A stretch of 64,000 bases of DNA. It comes from Dactylis glomerata. Lineage: Eukaryota > Streptophyta > Magnoliopsida > Poales > Poaceae. Position numbers and translations under genes: made by a program. Shown in pieces: positions 1 through 11,274 of this stretch; position 1 is the first letter of the stretch, and each line of letters starts with the position of its first letter. The notes below the pieces were generated by a model that saw only the letters and a program-made list of their open reading frames with translations, searched no databases and was not told the DNA's origin. The DNA lies in assembly GCA_007115705.1 (NCBI GenBank), contig QXEO01000382.1, positions 6,911,318-6,975,317 on the forward strand, read 5' to 3'.

Positions 1-441
1 TGTGGCAGCGGTGCCCATCATCAATTGATTGATGTAATATGGATGGTAGTTGCGCCATATTATCCTGTAGTCAGATAAAATTTAGTTAGTACAAATAATA
101 TTGTGAGAACTTACTAAAAATTATATACAAAGTAAAATTATTAGATAACGAAGGGAAAGGGAAGAGGGTTTTCTAGAGGGTGAGTGAGGTAGCAGGGTCT
201 GGAGCTACTGGGTGCAAGAGACGAACCGACGAAGCACTTGGAAGTAAAAACAAAGCTAAAGTTGAGTAATTACTGGCTATCTGGTCAAGAGGTCATGTCC
301 CATCACTACATAACATAACTCATTACATAACACAAATACATAATTCATTACAAACGAAATTCATTACATAATAAGTTCACAAAAATTAATAGTAATTTAT
401 TACATTACATCGAAGCTAGGAAAATACAACATTCAAAATGA
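1..441. other. 3' flank of the MULE transposase, no gene seen
   Basis: This AT-rich stretch follows the stop codon of the minus-strand transposase gene. It should hold the 3' untranslated part of that gene and possibly the left end of the MULE. I see no terminal inverted repeat matching anything on the other side, so the left end of the element is probably outside the window. Confidence 0.4.
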
Positions 442-3030
442 CTAGCTGCGGTAGGGGCATTCCCTGCGTGGGTGTCCTGCGCACCTACAAATGCGACATC
501 GACGTGGTTCTCCAGATTGGCTATGGTCCATGTCGTTCCTATGACGTCGAGATGGTCGGCGTCCCTTATCAGTTCTAAGCATCGCCGGATTTGGAACATA
601 TATGATATTACTTCGCTTGCACACATCCCTGTAGTGTTCATCTATGCCCCAGGCCCAGAATTCACCATTCCAGGTGTTAAGAAGACTGAATGTGCTGAAA
701 TAAGGAGATATGTAATGCTCCACGCTGATCTTCTGTTCGGCAGCCGCCCTGAGGACATGACTACATGGATAGCCTAGCAGCTTGGGCTTGTTGCAGGTGC
801 ACTCACATGAGTTGGGGCCCAGAGTAACAGCATGCTTTCGTGCTCCCCTGTGGTGGCCGTGAACATACTTCGCTCGAACATTGATCAACCATTTATTCCT
901 AAGGGCGTCGACCAGACTACACCCATGACTCCTGGATTTTTCTGCTTTCTCATCCAGATACCTCTGCATTTTTTCACACCATGGCTTGTTCATACCGACT
1001 AGTGCATTGGCAACCTGTACTCTGTCTGCAAAGTATGATAGAGTACGGTTCCAAGTTTCAGTAATGAGGGCTGTAAGAGGGAGGGCTCTCACCCCTTTGA
1101 GGACGCCATTATAGACCTCTGACATATTGCTGGTCATTATGCCGTACCGAGCCCCTGAGTCATGAGCGAGTGCCCACTTGTATAAGTCGGGGCAATTCTC
1201 TGTTATCCAATGGGTCAGATTGACAGGTGGTGTTCGACCCCTCCGGCCTTCTCGAGATGACAAGGCAGCACGCTCGATTTCTCCATTGATTCCACCCCAA
1301 ATTGCATTCATCTTCGAGTCGGTGTTCTGCATGCACATCCTCTTGAAAAGCTTGAACCAATCCTTGTTCTTGAACTTTGTGTAGAAATTTGCTGCTAGGT
1401 GCCGCATGCACCACCGTGTCTCCAAATCAGGACACCCCCATTCAGGGTCCGTAACCTGCTTGATTGTGTTCAGCGCGTTTAGCAGACCCGCGTTGCGATC
1501 AGAGATGATGCATACACCGGGACGCTGTTTCACGACTCCATTCTTCAAACAGCTTAGAAACCACAACCAGCTGTCCTTGTTCTCACCCTCCACCAAACTA
1601 TATGCAATAGGAAGAAGCTGGTTATTTGCGTCTGCTGCAATTGCCACCATGAGTGTACCCTTGTACTTTCCAGTCAGAAATGTACCATCAACTGATAACA
1701 CCGGGCGACAATGATGGAATGCCTGTATAGTCTGGGGGAATGCCCAGAATACACGGTCAAGGATTCTTTTGTTCTCCTCCCGAGGGTGCGGCCGATATTT
1801 CAAGAACACTTGAGTCCCCTTGTTAGTTACACATATCTGATTAAGCAATCTAGGGGTGTAGTTATAGGCATCCTCATATGTGCCATACAACCTCTCAAAA
1901 ATGTCCTCCTTGGCACGCCGAGCCTTGCCGTAGCTGACCTTGTAGCCAATTCGGTCTTCTGCAGATTTTTGCAGCTTCTTAATACCCATATTAATATCTT
2001 CTTCCACTGACACTGACATTATATGTGACACGTACTTCGCGGTCACATTGCAATGATCTAGAAGAGTTCCAACCTGCTCGCAGCTATGGGGTATAATTTT
2101 TGTGATCACCCATGGCTGACATACACCACGCCTCTGACGAGCGATCACTCTACCCTGGCAACCCTCGGCCTTGAAAAGGCAGATGACTTTCAGCTCAGTC
2201 TTATCAGACTGTTTAACTCTATGCTGCCGAGATATGGACAATGCATATCTTTTTATTGCCTGGTCAGCAGAGTCCTTGTCAGGAAAACTATGCCCAACCT
2301 CTAGACTAGCCTCACCGAGGCCCGCAACAGAGTGATATTCGTTGCGGATGGTCATATTCTGCAAGAAGTCTTCGGGCATCGGTCCTGCAACCGCCCTCTG
2401 AGATGGACCAACACCTTCCTCCTCTGACGATGACGACCCAGAAGAATGATCATCATCGCCATCATCTAGGGCCTCCGGTAATCCCTCCATACGTTCACTT
2501 ATGTCAACGACCGCAGACCAATAGCCTGGGTCGGGCACAAGCTCAAGTTCCATCGGCTCCGATCGGCCGCTGCTGGGGCCGCCTGTGATGGCTAGCTGCG
2601 CCTCTGGAGCGCCGCTACTGCATCCAGGCTCATCACTAGGAGAGATAAACTGCACATACACCATCGGCCTTTGAAACATAGCGGCGCCTGGCGTGGTTGC
2701 AAACCTCATGTATGTCCTCCATGAGTTATTTCCTTTCACCTCCCGCAGACCCCAACGGGGAGCTGTCCCATCATCCCCTCCCACACATATGACGGCCTCA
2801 ACGGTCATCTTCTTCCCCCGGATCTCAGGACCAAACTGCACCCGGATGCATTTCCTCACTTCCGCAAAATCTAGGTTCTCCATATCTCTCACTACAACAT
2901 TCATGGACTCGCACTGAGACACATCTAGCCCAGAAATTCCCTCCCGTACCACATCTCCATAAAACACTAATAAATTTTCCATCGTACCTACCGCACAAAC
3001 CCAAAATTTAAAAAATGATATTAGTAACAC
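442..3030 (-). CDS. MULE (MuDR-type) transposase, intact single exon
   Basis: An 862-residue open frame with the domain order of plant Mutator-like transposases. The N-terminal ~110 residues resemble the PB1-like domain often fused to these proteins. Then come an acidic linker, a MuDR-type DNA-binding region (about 245-325, starting near LEVGHSFPDKDSADQAIK), the DDE-class catalytic core (about 440-640, with the SVDGTFL and IISDRNAGL aspartates), a SWIM zinc finger (CECTC ... PCSH, about 755-785) and a C-terminal CCHC knuckle (CRICRCAGHPRREC). It acts in the nucleus on the element's terminal repeats. The frame is uninterrupted by stops or frameshifts, so it may still encode protein. The chosen start, MLLISFF, lies only 15 codons before MENLLVFYGD, and the second Met is the more likely true start. 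Superfamily assignment is firm; activity is inference. Confidence 0.9.
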   Translation of the reverse strand: MLLISFFKFWVCAVGTMENLLVFYGDVVREGISGLDVSQCESMNVVVRDMENLDFAEVRKCIRVQFGPEIRGKKMTVEAVICVGGDDGTAPRWGLREVKGNNSWRTYMRFATTPGAAMFQRPMVYVQFISPSDEPGCSSGAPEAQLAITGGPSSGRSEPMELELVPDPGYWSAVVDISERMEGLPEALDDGDDDHSSGSSSSEEEGVGPSQRAVAGPMPEDFLQNMTIRNEYHSVAGLGEASLEVGHSFPDKDSADQAIKRYALSISRQHRVKQSDKTELKVICLFKAEGCQGRVIARQRRGVCQPWVITKIIPHSCEQVGTLLDHCNVTAKYVSHIMSVSVEEDINMGIKKLQKSAEDRIGYKVSYGKARRAKEDIFERLYGTYEDAYNYTPRLLNQICVTNKGTQVFLKYRPHPREENKRILDRVFWAFPQTIQAFHHCRPVLSVDGTFLTGKYKGTLMVAIAADANNQLLPIAYSLVEGENKDSWLWFLSCLKNGVVKQRPGVCIISDRNAGLLNALNTIKQVTDPEWGCPDLETRWCMRHLAANFYTKFKNKDWFKLFKRMCMQNTDSKMNAIWGGINGEIERAALSSREGRRGRTPPVNLTHWITENCPDLYKWALAHDSGARYGIMTSNMSEVYNGVLKGVRALPLTALITETWNRTLSYFADRVQVANALVGMNKPWCEKMQRYLDEKAEKSRSHGCSLVDALRNKWLINVRAKYVHGHHRGARKHAVTLGPNSCECTCNKPKLLGYPCSHVLRAAAEQKISVEHYISPYFSTFSLLNTWNGEFWAWGIDEHYRDVCKRSNIIYVPNPAMLRTDKGRRPSRRHRNDMDHSQSGEPRRCRICRCAGHPRRECPYRS

Positions 3031-3123
3031 CGAAGCTATATTTTATATTTTTTTTAAATAAAATGTTCCTGTAATTCTTTCATTGCATGTCGTATTACCA
3101 TAAATATATGCTCTCTATTTTGT

Positions 3124-3706
3124 AGGTGAACAATATACACTAAGAAAACTAAGACTAATATGACTATTATAAATAAATACTCACAACCAATTCACACGTT
3201 GATTTTTACCTTCCTAGTTTATATCGCTGCCTTTCTTAAAAAAATTCCAGATCATGTTGAAATAATATCCATACCATCAACGTATCACCTTTGCTCTGGC
3301 CATATAATCCACCTAAAATCCTGTCAACATCAATATTAGCCAGGTTATTGTCCAACTAAGACCGCTATGCCGTTAATTATATGACAGAATATTTTCAAGA
3401 AATATGCCATATTTCTTTTTTTAAGGTGAACAATATTCACTAAGATAACTACGACTAGAATGACAATTAAAAATAAGTACTCAGAACCAACTAAAGAGTT
3501 CAATTTTACCTTCCTAGTTTATATCGCTGCCTTTCTTAAAAATAATCCGGATCACGTCCAAATAATACCCATACCATCAACGTATCACCACTGCTCTGGC
3601 CATACAATCCACCTAAAATCACGTAAACATCAATATTAGCCTGGTTATTGTCCTAGTAAGACCGCTCTGCCGTTAATTATATGGTAAAATATTTTCATGA
3701 AATATG
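3124..3706. repeat. Tandem duplication with a 300-bp period upstream of the transposase
   Basis: The block beginning AGGTGAACAATAT at 3124 recurs at 3424 with exactly 300-bp spacing. It can be followed through shared stretches such as CCTTCCTAGTTTATATCGCT and GCCGTTAATTATATG to about 3706. The copies differ at many scattered positions, so the duplication is not recent. It sits in the 5' non-coding part of the MULE, where promoter elements for the transposase would lie. Confidence 0.9.
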
Positions 3707-4168
3707 AGTCACAACATGTCTGTATTACAATCTTTCTACATTTTACATTGCAACATTTTTGGTTAGAACATCTGCATGTCACGATAATAATATGGAGTAA
3801 CAAAGTACCTTAATTATCCTACGACACACTAAATAGTTCTGCTAAGCTGCACAACATATCTAATATTATTCATACACATAATTACTATCTAACTAAAATT
3901 TCCTATCTATACATAAAATCATGACTAACTCTTCTTGCCTGCTGACATTTACTATAACTACGTAACATTAGTATCTCTCTTCGTTAGCTTTAGGCTAATT
4001 ACATAACTAACTAATATACTACTAGCCAGAAGCATTACCTTTGATGACTCCTTCGTTGAATTATATCAACGTCTGCTTCGAATCAAGCACTCTTCACTCA
4101 GCTGCTTTAGGCTACTCTTCTTCTCTTCCTATGAAATGGTCTTCTCTGGAATGACGAAGCTCTCTACA

Positions 4169-4272
4169 CGAACAGACAATGCTTGCCATGCAGACCCCCC
4201 GCCCTTTAAAATAGCTGAAACGAACAGACAATGCTTGCCATGCAGACCCCCCGCCCTTTAAAATAGCTGAAA
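4169..4272. repeat. Perfect 52-bp tandem duplication
   Basis: Two identical adjacent 52-bp copies (4169-4220 and 4221-4272), each starting CGAACAGACAATGCTTGCC and ending in AATAGCTGAAA. Lack of divergence points to a recent slippage or unequal exchange, in contrast to the older 300-bp duplication nearby. Confidence 0.95.
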
Positions 4273-4339
4273 GCAGTGAAGCGTTACTTTCGGTGGTCTA
4301 AAATAGTACAAAGCAGCCAAAGTTTTCAATCAGGCATAG

Positions 4340-4690
4340 AAATCAGTGCAGTCAGGCGTGGAAATCAGTGTGCTGGGCGGAAGGATTTGGGCGGGAGATG
4401 CTCTGTCGGCTCCGTGCAATCATTGTTGGGGGCGGGTGTCGGCTGCCCAGGGTGCCGGGTATGGCGCTGGCGGCATGTCACATGCCGGCCACCACGGAGG
4501 CGGCATGGCCCACCAGGCCCGTCGGCGGGTAACGGCGACGGTAGCACGGCAACGTGCCGGCGATGGGGCAGGCGGCATCCCCCTGCCGGTAATGGCCCAG
4601 GCGGCACGTGCCACGTGTCGCCTGGCCAGGGGTGCCGCCACTCACAGGGGGTCTTTTTTGACAATATTTTCCGCAGGTGGTCTTTTCTAG
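4340..4690. other. GC-rich segment with repeated GGCGGCA/TGCCGGC words
   Basis: An abrupt GC-rich island between AT-rich flanks, rich in short direct and inverted words such as GGCGGCATG, GTGCCGGC and CACGTG. The open frames on both strands are a side effect of composition. It may be the outer 5' part of the MULE or a separate insertion. No gene is recognised. Confidence 0.4.
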
Positions 4691-6270
4691 CATTTCGTTG
4701 GCACAGCTGGTCTGATGCGTCAAAAATTCCAATAGAAGGTACTGCCGTTCTATTTTCTATCTCGAAAACAAAAGAAAAAAGCACTACAGTGATTATTAGC
4801 ATTATTCATTTTAATTGCTGCTGCAAATGATAGAGCCACATTGAAGTATGTGAATGCTAGCATAACAATTTCGTTTTCCTTTCTATATCGTGCTCTTCAG
4901 ATTATGGACAGGGAAAAAATGCGCTCTCCACAACTGCACCTCAAGCTAGGCTGTGAGTAAGATTTGAAGCGGGTAAAATTTCTGGCCACTCAAGCATCAA
5001 GCATGTGCTTATCAATTGGGAGCATAAAAAGCAACAAGTCTACAGTTCTTCCGGATGCTCTTCCGTCTCTCTCTATGGCTAGCCATCACGTGGTACACGG
5101 GGATCTGGGTCGTGACTCGTGACAATGGCGTCTACGGTGGTGGACCGGCCGGACGGACGGCCCCCTGGCTACGCGTCCACCTACGGCTGTGTGATCTTGT
5201 ATGCAGAGGCCATGTGTATTTGCTTGACTAAGTAATAAAGCGTTCATTATAAAAAAAATGACTGTTTGTTCAAAGTTTCTTTTCCGTTTCCCATATTTTT
5301 GCATGATAATTATTCTAATTCAGCAAATCAAAAAACCTGTACATAAAAGGAATCTTTGCAACTGCGTACAGAAATGGGTGTAGGAAACATCCTCAGAGTT
5401 TGTAGTGCTATTCGCGAAGAAAATGAGTTTCTTTTTTGCGAATAATAAAAAGAATTTCTAGTGCTACAATTAAAACAATTAAAAAAACATACTGGTTCGT
5501 ATCTAAGGATCAAAAGGGCACACAAATTCTACTTGTAAGACAGTCTCTACACCATCAGCATGTATTCCGTCTGGTTATCGATGTCGATGTAATGTACTAC
5601 TATCTCCGTTTCAAAATATAGTACTCCCTCCGACCACTAATACGTGTCTTTAAAATATAGTACTTATTTAAAAATGTAATGTAGTTATACAAGCGGATGC
5701 GCACGTTGCCCGCTGGCTCAATTCAACATTTCAACAAATCGGAAGCATGGGTAGATAGTCAACATTCGCGGCCGTGCATGCATGCATGCATGCTGCCAAG
5801 CTATCATGTCAGCCACGTTCTTGCCCAAATTCTAGTACTCTACTACTCTTTTTTTATGGTTTCAAGTTCTAATAATTCATCCGTCGACCCAAACTCAAGA
5901 TGCTTCAATACAAAATTCACAGCCATAGAGAAGTGTCGATAGATACTAAACAAGATTAAGACATGTTTGTCTATCTCCCCACACGTCATCGACGGACCAT
6001 ATTTTATCTTGGTAGCGAGTCATAAATTAACAAAACCTGTCAAGGAGGAGCAGGAGCAGTAGTACAAGAATTAGCTAGGTCAGCAGGCAGGCGACAGGGC
6101 GTAGGTAGGTGGCGACTTCCTCACTCGAATGATCAGGGCCGGTGGGCTGGCTTTCTCCGTGGAATGCACTAGACCTGGATGCAAGCTTGTTTTACTGGGA
6201 CCCACCTGCAGAGATTAACGGGATTTTTTTTTGAACGGATTAACGGGATATCAATCAGGAGAATTCGTTT
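4691..6270. other. Intergenic, no gene; MITE-end fragments and a CATG run
   Basis: AT-rich sequence without a credible coding region. It contains two Stowaway-like left ends (near 5608 and 5624, CTCCCTCCG type) without a matching right end close by, and a short (CATG)n run near 5776-5793. GATTAACGGGAT occurs twice, about 24 bp apart, around 6214-6250, with a short poly-T between the copies; this resembles a small insertion scar. Confidence 0.5.
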
Positions 6271-6280
6271 GCAATCCAAC

Positions 6281-7551
6281 GAGTAAATGACGCAAAACCA
6301 CCACATTTGGGACAAATTTGACAAGTTGCTACCACTTTTGAGCCAAACGACACTTAACTATCATTTTTGGGGCAGGTCTGCGACGGAGAGCACTAAAAGC
6401 TCGCTATTAGCGAGTTAACGAGCTTTCTGACAGGTGGGGCCCAATGTCAGGTCCTACGTGGCACAATTTAGGACAAAAACTATTATTATTTCATTGTTTT
6501 CTGCAACCTGTCTATCTCTTTATTTTTATGGCTCACTTGCAGGTGGACCCCACATGTCACTCCTTCTCCAGGCATCTTCCCTCCCCCTCGTCCCGTTCAC
6601 GAGCACCACCGTGGAGCTCGTGCTCGGCGAGGCTACCGGCGACCTGCTGTCTCTTCGCCAAACCCTAGATCCGGTGGCCGCGCGGCCTCCTATCTAGAGG
6701 GGGGGAGTGGAGCCGGAGACAGAGGAGGTGCTCCCCGGCGAGATCCCCGAAACCCTAGTTCACGTCGGTCACCGTCGAATCCATTGATTCCGGCCACCTT
6801 CCTTGTCCCCGACGCCACCACTAGCTCCGCCTTCCTCCCTTCCTTCTAACACGCTAGATCCCGCAGCCCGGGACGTCCAGAGTCGACAGATCGAGGTCAT
6901 CGTCTCCAGCTCCGGCCAAACGTCACCGCCATCGATGTACACTCCCTCCACCTCCTCTGTCCTCTCCGACGATCCCAGCAGCTTATGGTGAGCTAGGGGT
7001 CCTTCCGCCCCATCCCAATCTTGCTCTTGCTTCTGTAGGCTATGCACGTCCGCTCGGGCATGTCGCCGGCGAGGTATTTGACCGGCATGGTCTGTGCCTC
7101 TCCCAAGCTCCTCTTCGATCGCAGGCAGGTCCTTGGATCTCCTTACTCTTGAATTTGAGCTCTGTAGGCGGAGCCGGAGGAGGAGGCCGGTGGGAGGAAG
7201 AAGAGGAGACCGGCGGGGAGGAAGAACATGAGATCGGCGGGGAGGAAGAAGAGGGGAGTGGTGGCTTTGGGCCCCACAAGTCAGCCTCAGTGGCTAGAAT
7301 CCCCTATGTGTAAATGTTATATTTGATTTTCCAGAAATTCATAAAATAATAGCATTGGTCCTAAATTATGCCACATAGGACTGACAGGTGGGCCTAGGTA
7401 GTCAGAAAGCGGATTAACACGGCTAAATTACAAAATCAGTGCTCTCCGTCGCAGACGTACCTCAAAAGTGGTAGTTAAGTGTCGCTTGGCTCAAAAATGG
7501 TAGTAACTTGTCCAATTCGTCCCAAATGTGGTGGTTTTGCGTCATTTACTC
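6281..7551. mobile_element. Pack-MULE: long inverted ends, 10-bp target duplication, captured gene sequence
   Basis: Both ends carry the same inverted sequence: the left begins GAGTAAATGACGCAAAACCA, and the right ends in its complement at 7551. Similarity between the arms continues inward for roughly 200 bp with mismatches, for example TTAACTATCATTTTTG on the left against the complement of CAAAAATGGTAGT on the right. The element is flanked by a perfect 10-bp direct duplication, GCAATCCAAC (6271-6280 and 7552-7561). Long TIRs plus a 9-11 bp duplication are diagnostic of Mutator-like elements. It encodes no transposase and would depend on one from elsewhere. The interior (about 6560-7280) is GC-rich, with two AAACCCTAG 5'-UTR-type motifs and exon/intron-like junctions. 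Confidence 0.92.
6590..7280 (+). pseudogene. Captured GC-rich gene fragment inside the Pack-MULE
   Basis: This stretch differs sharply in composition from the TIRs around it. It contains AAACCCTAG twice (about 6660 and 6749), a motif common in plant 5' leaders. There are plausible splice junctions: a GTGAGC donor after CTTATG near 6986, then TTGCTTCTGTAG before GCTATGC near 7040. A second possible pair, GCAG/GTCC and CTCTGTAG/GCGG, follows. No frame stays open throughout and I do not recognise the product, so I call it a gene-derived fragment of unknown origin. Confidence 0.5.
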
Positions 7552-7619
7552 GCAATCCAACCCAGACCCAGTGGATAGTCCTGGCATTCTAGAGGCAATG
7601 AGAGCATCTCCAGTTCGAA

Positions 7620-7693
7620 CCTATATGCTAAAAGATGTCTAGATAGACTCACTTCACAAAGCTAAAACATCTTATATTTCTAAACGGAGGGAG
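7620..7693. mobile_element. Right-end fragment of a Stowaway-like MITE
   Basis: Ends in ...CGGAGGGAG followed by TA, the canonical right terminus of grass Stowaway elements, preceded by the usual AAAACATCTTATATTT subterminal stretch. No left end is close by. The two unmatched left ends near 5608-5624 could be its partners, separated when the Pack-MULE and other DNA inserted. Confidence 0.55.
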
Positions 7694-7699
7694 TATCTA

Positions 7700-8775
7700 G
7701 CAATGTACATAGTTTTTTATGAACCTATGTATGTTCTGTGAATAAAGCCCGAACCAGGGTATTAAGAAGAAAATTGATTAACATAATAAAAAGGAGGGAC
7801 ACGCATACAAATCTATCCAGATTCGTGGTCAGATGATCCCCTTTATCTCCTAGTTGTCCTCTCTTTTCCGCATTCTTTGTATCTAAGGCATAGATTTCCG
7901 CAAAGCAAAGGTATTTATATATATATTGAGGCCAGGGGGCGCGCATCAGGAATCTCAAACTTTTGATCAAATCAATGAACATACCTGACAGGAGACCAGG
8001 CCACCTTTTTTACATATATTGCTTTAATCGACAGCTTGCTATATATTGTTCTTCCCAGCGCCGCGAAACGGTAATAAGGATCAATAAAATACTCTTATAT
8101 GTGTCTAAACCTAGATGCATCTAGACTTTATTTAGTGTCTAGATATATCTGAATTTAGATAAATCTTTGACATCTTTTTGAGGTTTCAGCTATGCAGAAC
8201 ATTTCATCAGTTAGACAAATTCAATGAGGTTAATTATAATGAAAGAAATGCTTACAGAAATGTAGCTAGTTAACAGTGCATGCACTATAACCTATAGTAC
8301 TAGATATTTAGATCACTGTCATGGCATCCTTTTTCTTTGTCGGTTGATGGGTGGAGTGACTAGCCTAATCTGGCATAGTAGAAGCAGTAGGAGGAGACGC
8401 TTCATTCACATGATATGCGGACAAAGTTTTAGGCTAGCTAGCTCACAAGTGCAAAGACGGTGCTGACCCCACGAACATGAACATTCCAAAATTATCTGGT
8501 TGGCTCCGTTCCAAGATGAAATGGTTGGTGCAAGGCGTCCATCACGCATGCATCCAAGGCTATGGCCACGCAGTAGGCGCAGGCACGTCGTCCGGATTAA
8601 TAATTAGTTAAACTAGCTAGTAGAGAGTAAGAGAAGAAGCTAAAGCATGCAGTCAGGTGCCAACCAACCAGCCTAACTGAAGCCAGAATGAGGACGAAAT
8701 TAATGTCGACCCAACCACACAAGTCTCATACTACAGTCAAGCATATGACAAATACTATCATTGAGCGACCCCGAT
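7700..8775. other. Intergenic, no gene seen
   Basis: AT-rich non-coding sequence. Around 8090-8170 there is a degenerate Stowaway-like remnant (ATGCATCTAGACTTTATTTAGTG). I see no conserved coding frame, RNA gene or complete element. Confidence 0.5.
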
Positions 8776-9302
8776 TTGGTGCACATGTGCGTAAGCACAC
8801 CCTTTTTTAGAATAATAATAGTATGTCAAAAAAAATTTATTTAGAAAATCACGCATCTATATATTACCTTGATACTTATGCAAATATTGAAGGCAGTATA
8901 GGACTATTTGTAGCAGAAAGTGTTTTTGGCTCCCGAGCTCCAATGATTCCTTCACTGTTTAAAAAAATTAAAATCATACTTTTAAGTTTCAAAGAATTAC
9001 AAAAAATAGATCTGAATATAGTCAATGTTGCAACCTACTAGCATGCAATTTTTTATTACAAAATTCTTTATATTGTAGGATACATGAAAATAACAAAATC
9101 TGGTAAAATTTGTCTATTTGAAAATATACATACTTAAATCTAGACGCTTATCATTTTTGTGTAGCCAAAAATATAAAGTATTTGAACTAGATTTTTTGCA
9201 TGTTTGTGGGTTAAATAGTTGGCTTCAATATTTTTTGTAACTCGGAAATATGATTTTCAATTTTTTAGAAAAAAGAGATCACTAGTTCCCATGTGCACCA
9301 AA
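8776..9302. mobile_element. Possible inverted-end DNA element with TTGGTGCACATGTG termini
   Basis: The left sequence TTGGTGCACATGTG (near 8776) is matched in inverted form by CCATGTGCACCAAAA near 9288-9302. The interior is very AT-rich and non-coding. A further GTGCACC occurs near 9530. This is the look of a non-autonomous DNA transposon, but I could not define a target-site duplication, so class and exact limits are open. Confidence 0.4.
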
Positions 9303-9622
9303 ACTTCACTCCATATGTGGTCTACAAAAAAAAAGAGAAAATGGAAATTTGTATATCTTTAAGTAATAGAAATCCAATCATTGTAGTGCAATTTGGATAT
9401 TTTGTCATTTTTCGTGAAGGCAACATACAGTTGGTTCTTAAAATTTTGCACAAGTTAAGAGATAATATGTAAAGACCAGAATTTGAAAGACATTTAAATT
9501 GTATTTTTCGATTTTTGAAAAAACCGGGTGCACCTACATCCGGGCTCCACGGGCTATTTTCGCAAGTAGGATGCCCACACACAAGCTAGAATGGTACGCA
9601 CAAGGAAGCTCAAAATAATATA

Positions 9623-9789
9623 CTCCCTCTGTTTCAAAATATAAGATGTTTTAGCTTTATGAAGCAAATATATCTAGACATTTTTTAGTGTATAGGTTCA
9701 CTCAAATATACTACACACTAAAAAATATTTAGATTACAATTGCTTCGTAAACCTAAAACATTTTATATTTATATTTAAAACGGAGGGAG
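9623..9789. mobile_element. Stowaway MITE, complete
   Basis: A 167-bp element from CTCCCTCTGTTTCAAAAT to the inverted terminus ending CGGAGGGAG, flanked by TA on both sides. The arms pair over much of their length, including AAACATTTTATATTT against ATATAAGATGTTTTA. The size, ends and TA duplication fit the Tc1/Mariner-related Stowaway family. Confidence 0.9.
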
Positions 9790-10533
9790 TACTCACTTGT
9801 GAGGCGTTAATGTCGCGGGGATAAATGCTAATCGGATAGGACGGCGATGTTGTTCGTCTGGACAGGCATGATAAATTTGATGGGCTAGCTACCACTGTGT
9901 GGGCGCACAGACCACACACGACAACTGTTAACTAACCACAGCATGTACAGAGACAAACACGGCTGGTAGCTAGCACACACGACACAGCAGCACTCCAGTT
10001 TGCGGTGTCGGCGTGGCCGGAGCCGGAGCGAGCTAAGCTAGCCGTGATGATTGAGAGAGGAGACCGGAAATTTGGAAAAGGAGTTTGGGGTGCGGCCATG
10101 GCGATGATTAGTGCCGGGCGAGACATGACAGGACGCCCAGATGGTCAATGAGATCGCCTCATGCTTTGCACAGAGCGCGAGTAACCTTTTGCCACGAAAA
10201 GTGTTAGCGGCTACTTGTTGTAATTATCAGCAACGCTCGGTGATCGTGTCAGCTCCATCCACCATGGGCGATCTCGAAACATAATGCCTGAACACCCAAA
10301 CACTTGAACAGGTGGTTCCTCTGCCTCTGCTTTTTCCATGGATGCAGACAATATGTACTGGCACACGCATACGTACGTGCAGAATACACGCGTTCGACTT
10401 TTGTATCTGACACGTCCGCTCGCTGTCAGCGTGTCAGTCTCTTCGCCCAAGGTTTAGCGTGCAAGCCAACGGTCTCCTGTCGGACGCCAAGGAACGCACG
10501 CACGGGCTCCGCCGAGGTCTAGTACCAGTAGTA

Positions 10534-10635
10534 CTCCTCTGACTCGTATTACTCTTCGCTAATGCAGATGTATCTAGACATATTTTAATAATAGATACAT
10601 CTATATTAGCGAAGAGTATTATGGATCAGAGGGAG
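10534..10635. mobile_element. Stowaway MITE, short hairpin type
   Basis: A 102-bp palindromic element between TA dinucleotides. TACTCTTCGCTAAT on the left pairs with ATTAGCGAAGAGTA on the right, around a central ATGTATCTA/TAGATACAT. The outer ends CTCCTCTGA and TCAGAGGGAG match the Stowaway consensus imperfectly. Confidence 0.85.
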
Positions 10636-10639
10636 TACT

Positions 10640-11270
10640 ATTTTTTGTTTACCAAATACGACCCTTTGGCATAACTAATATAGATATAGATCCCATCGAC
10701 GAAACTATTTTAGAGTTCTACCCCTGAGTTTAGCTTAGCGCCAATTAATGAGAGATGAAGTCAGAATTGTGCAGGGCGCCAACGCCACCCCGACGCACAC
10801 CCATCTACATAACTTCAGCTTCACTTTTATTCATGCTGGAATTAGATTTTAAAATACTAGTACTCCTGAGAGGTCAGATGAGCTACTAATTTTGTAAAGG
10901 GATTAGATTTGGCAGAAAATTGGGCCTCATCGAACCTCACTGCTCTCGTGATGGTTTTACACTCGAGCTTGTCTATTTGTTTCACGCCAACCCCAGGGGA
11001 TCGATTTCCATTACTTAGCATAACGGAAAAGGGTACAACCATGTTTGAGTTGTAGGCAAAAGAAAAGAACAAAGACGCCGCCTCATGCTAGCGTTCAAGC
11101 CAGAATCTCTTCGACCGGAGAAGTTTCAGACTTAACAAACAAACAAGTTTTTGCGACGACAGGGCCAAAGAAAGGCTGCAAAGAACAAAGGCAGCACCAG
11201 CTAATCGAACCAAAATAACTTTCTACTCTGCACGCAGATAACAGCAAAGACCCCAGCAGGGAGGGAAAGG
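10640..11270. other. Intergenic, no gene seen
   Basis: Mixed-composition sequence with no credible open frame and no recognisable repeat. It may include the 3' tail of the LINE remnant that follows, but I cannot place that end. Confidence 0.4.
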
Positions 11271-11274
11271 TCGA

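Noticed and set aside
472..2917. Many short plus-strand frames opposite the MULE transposase
   Set aside because: Shadows of the 862-codon minus frame; none shows independent features.
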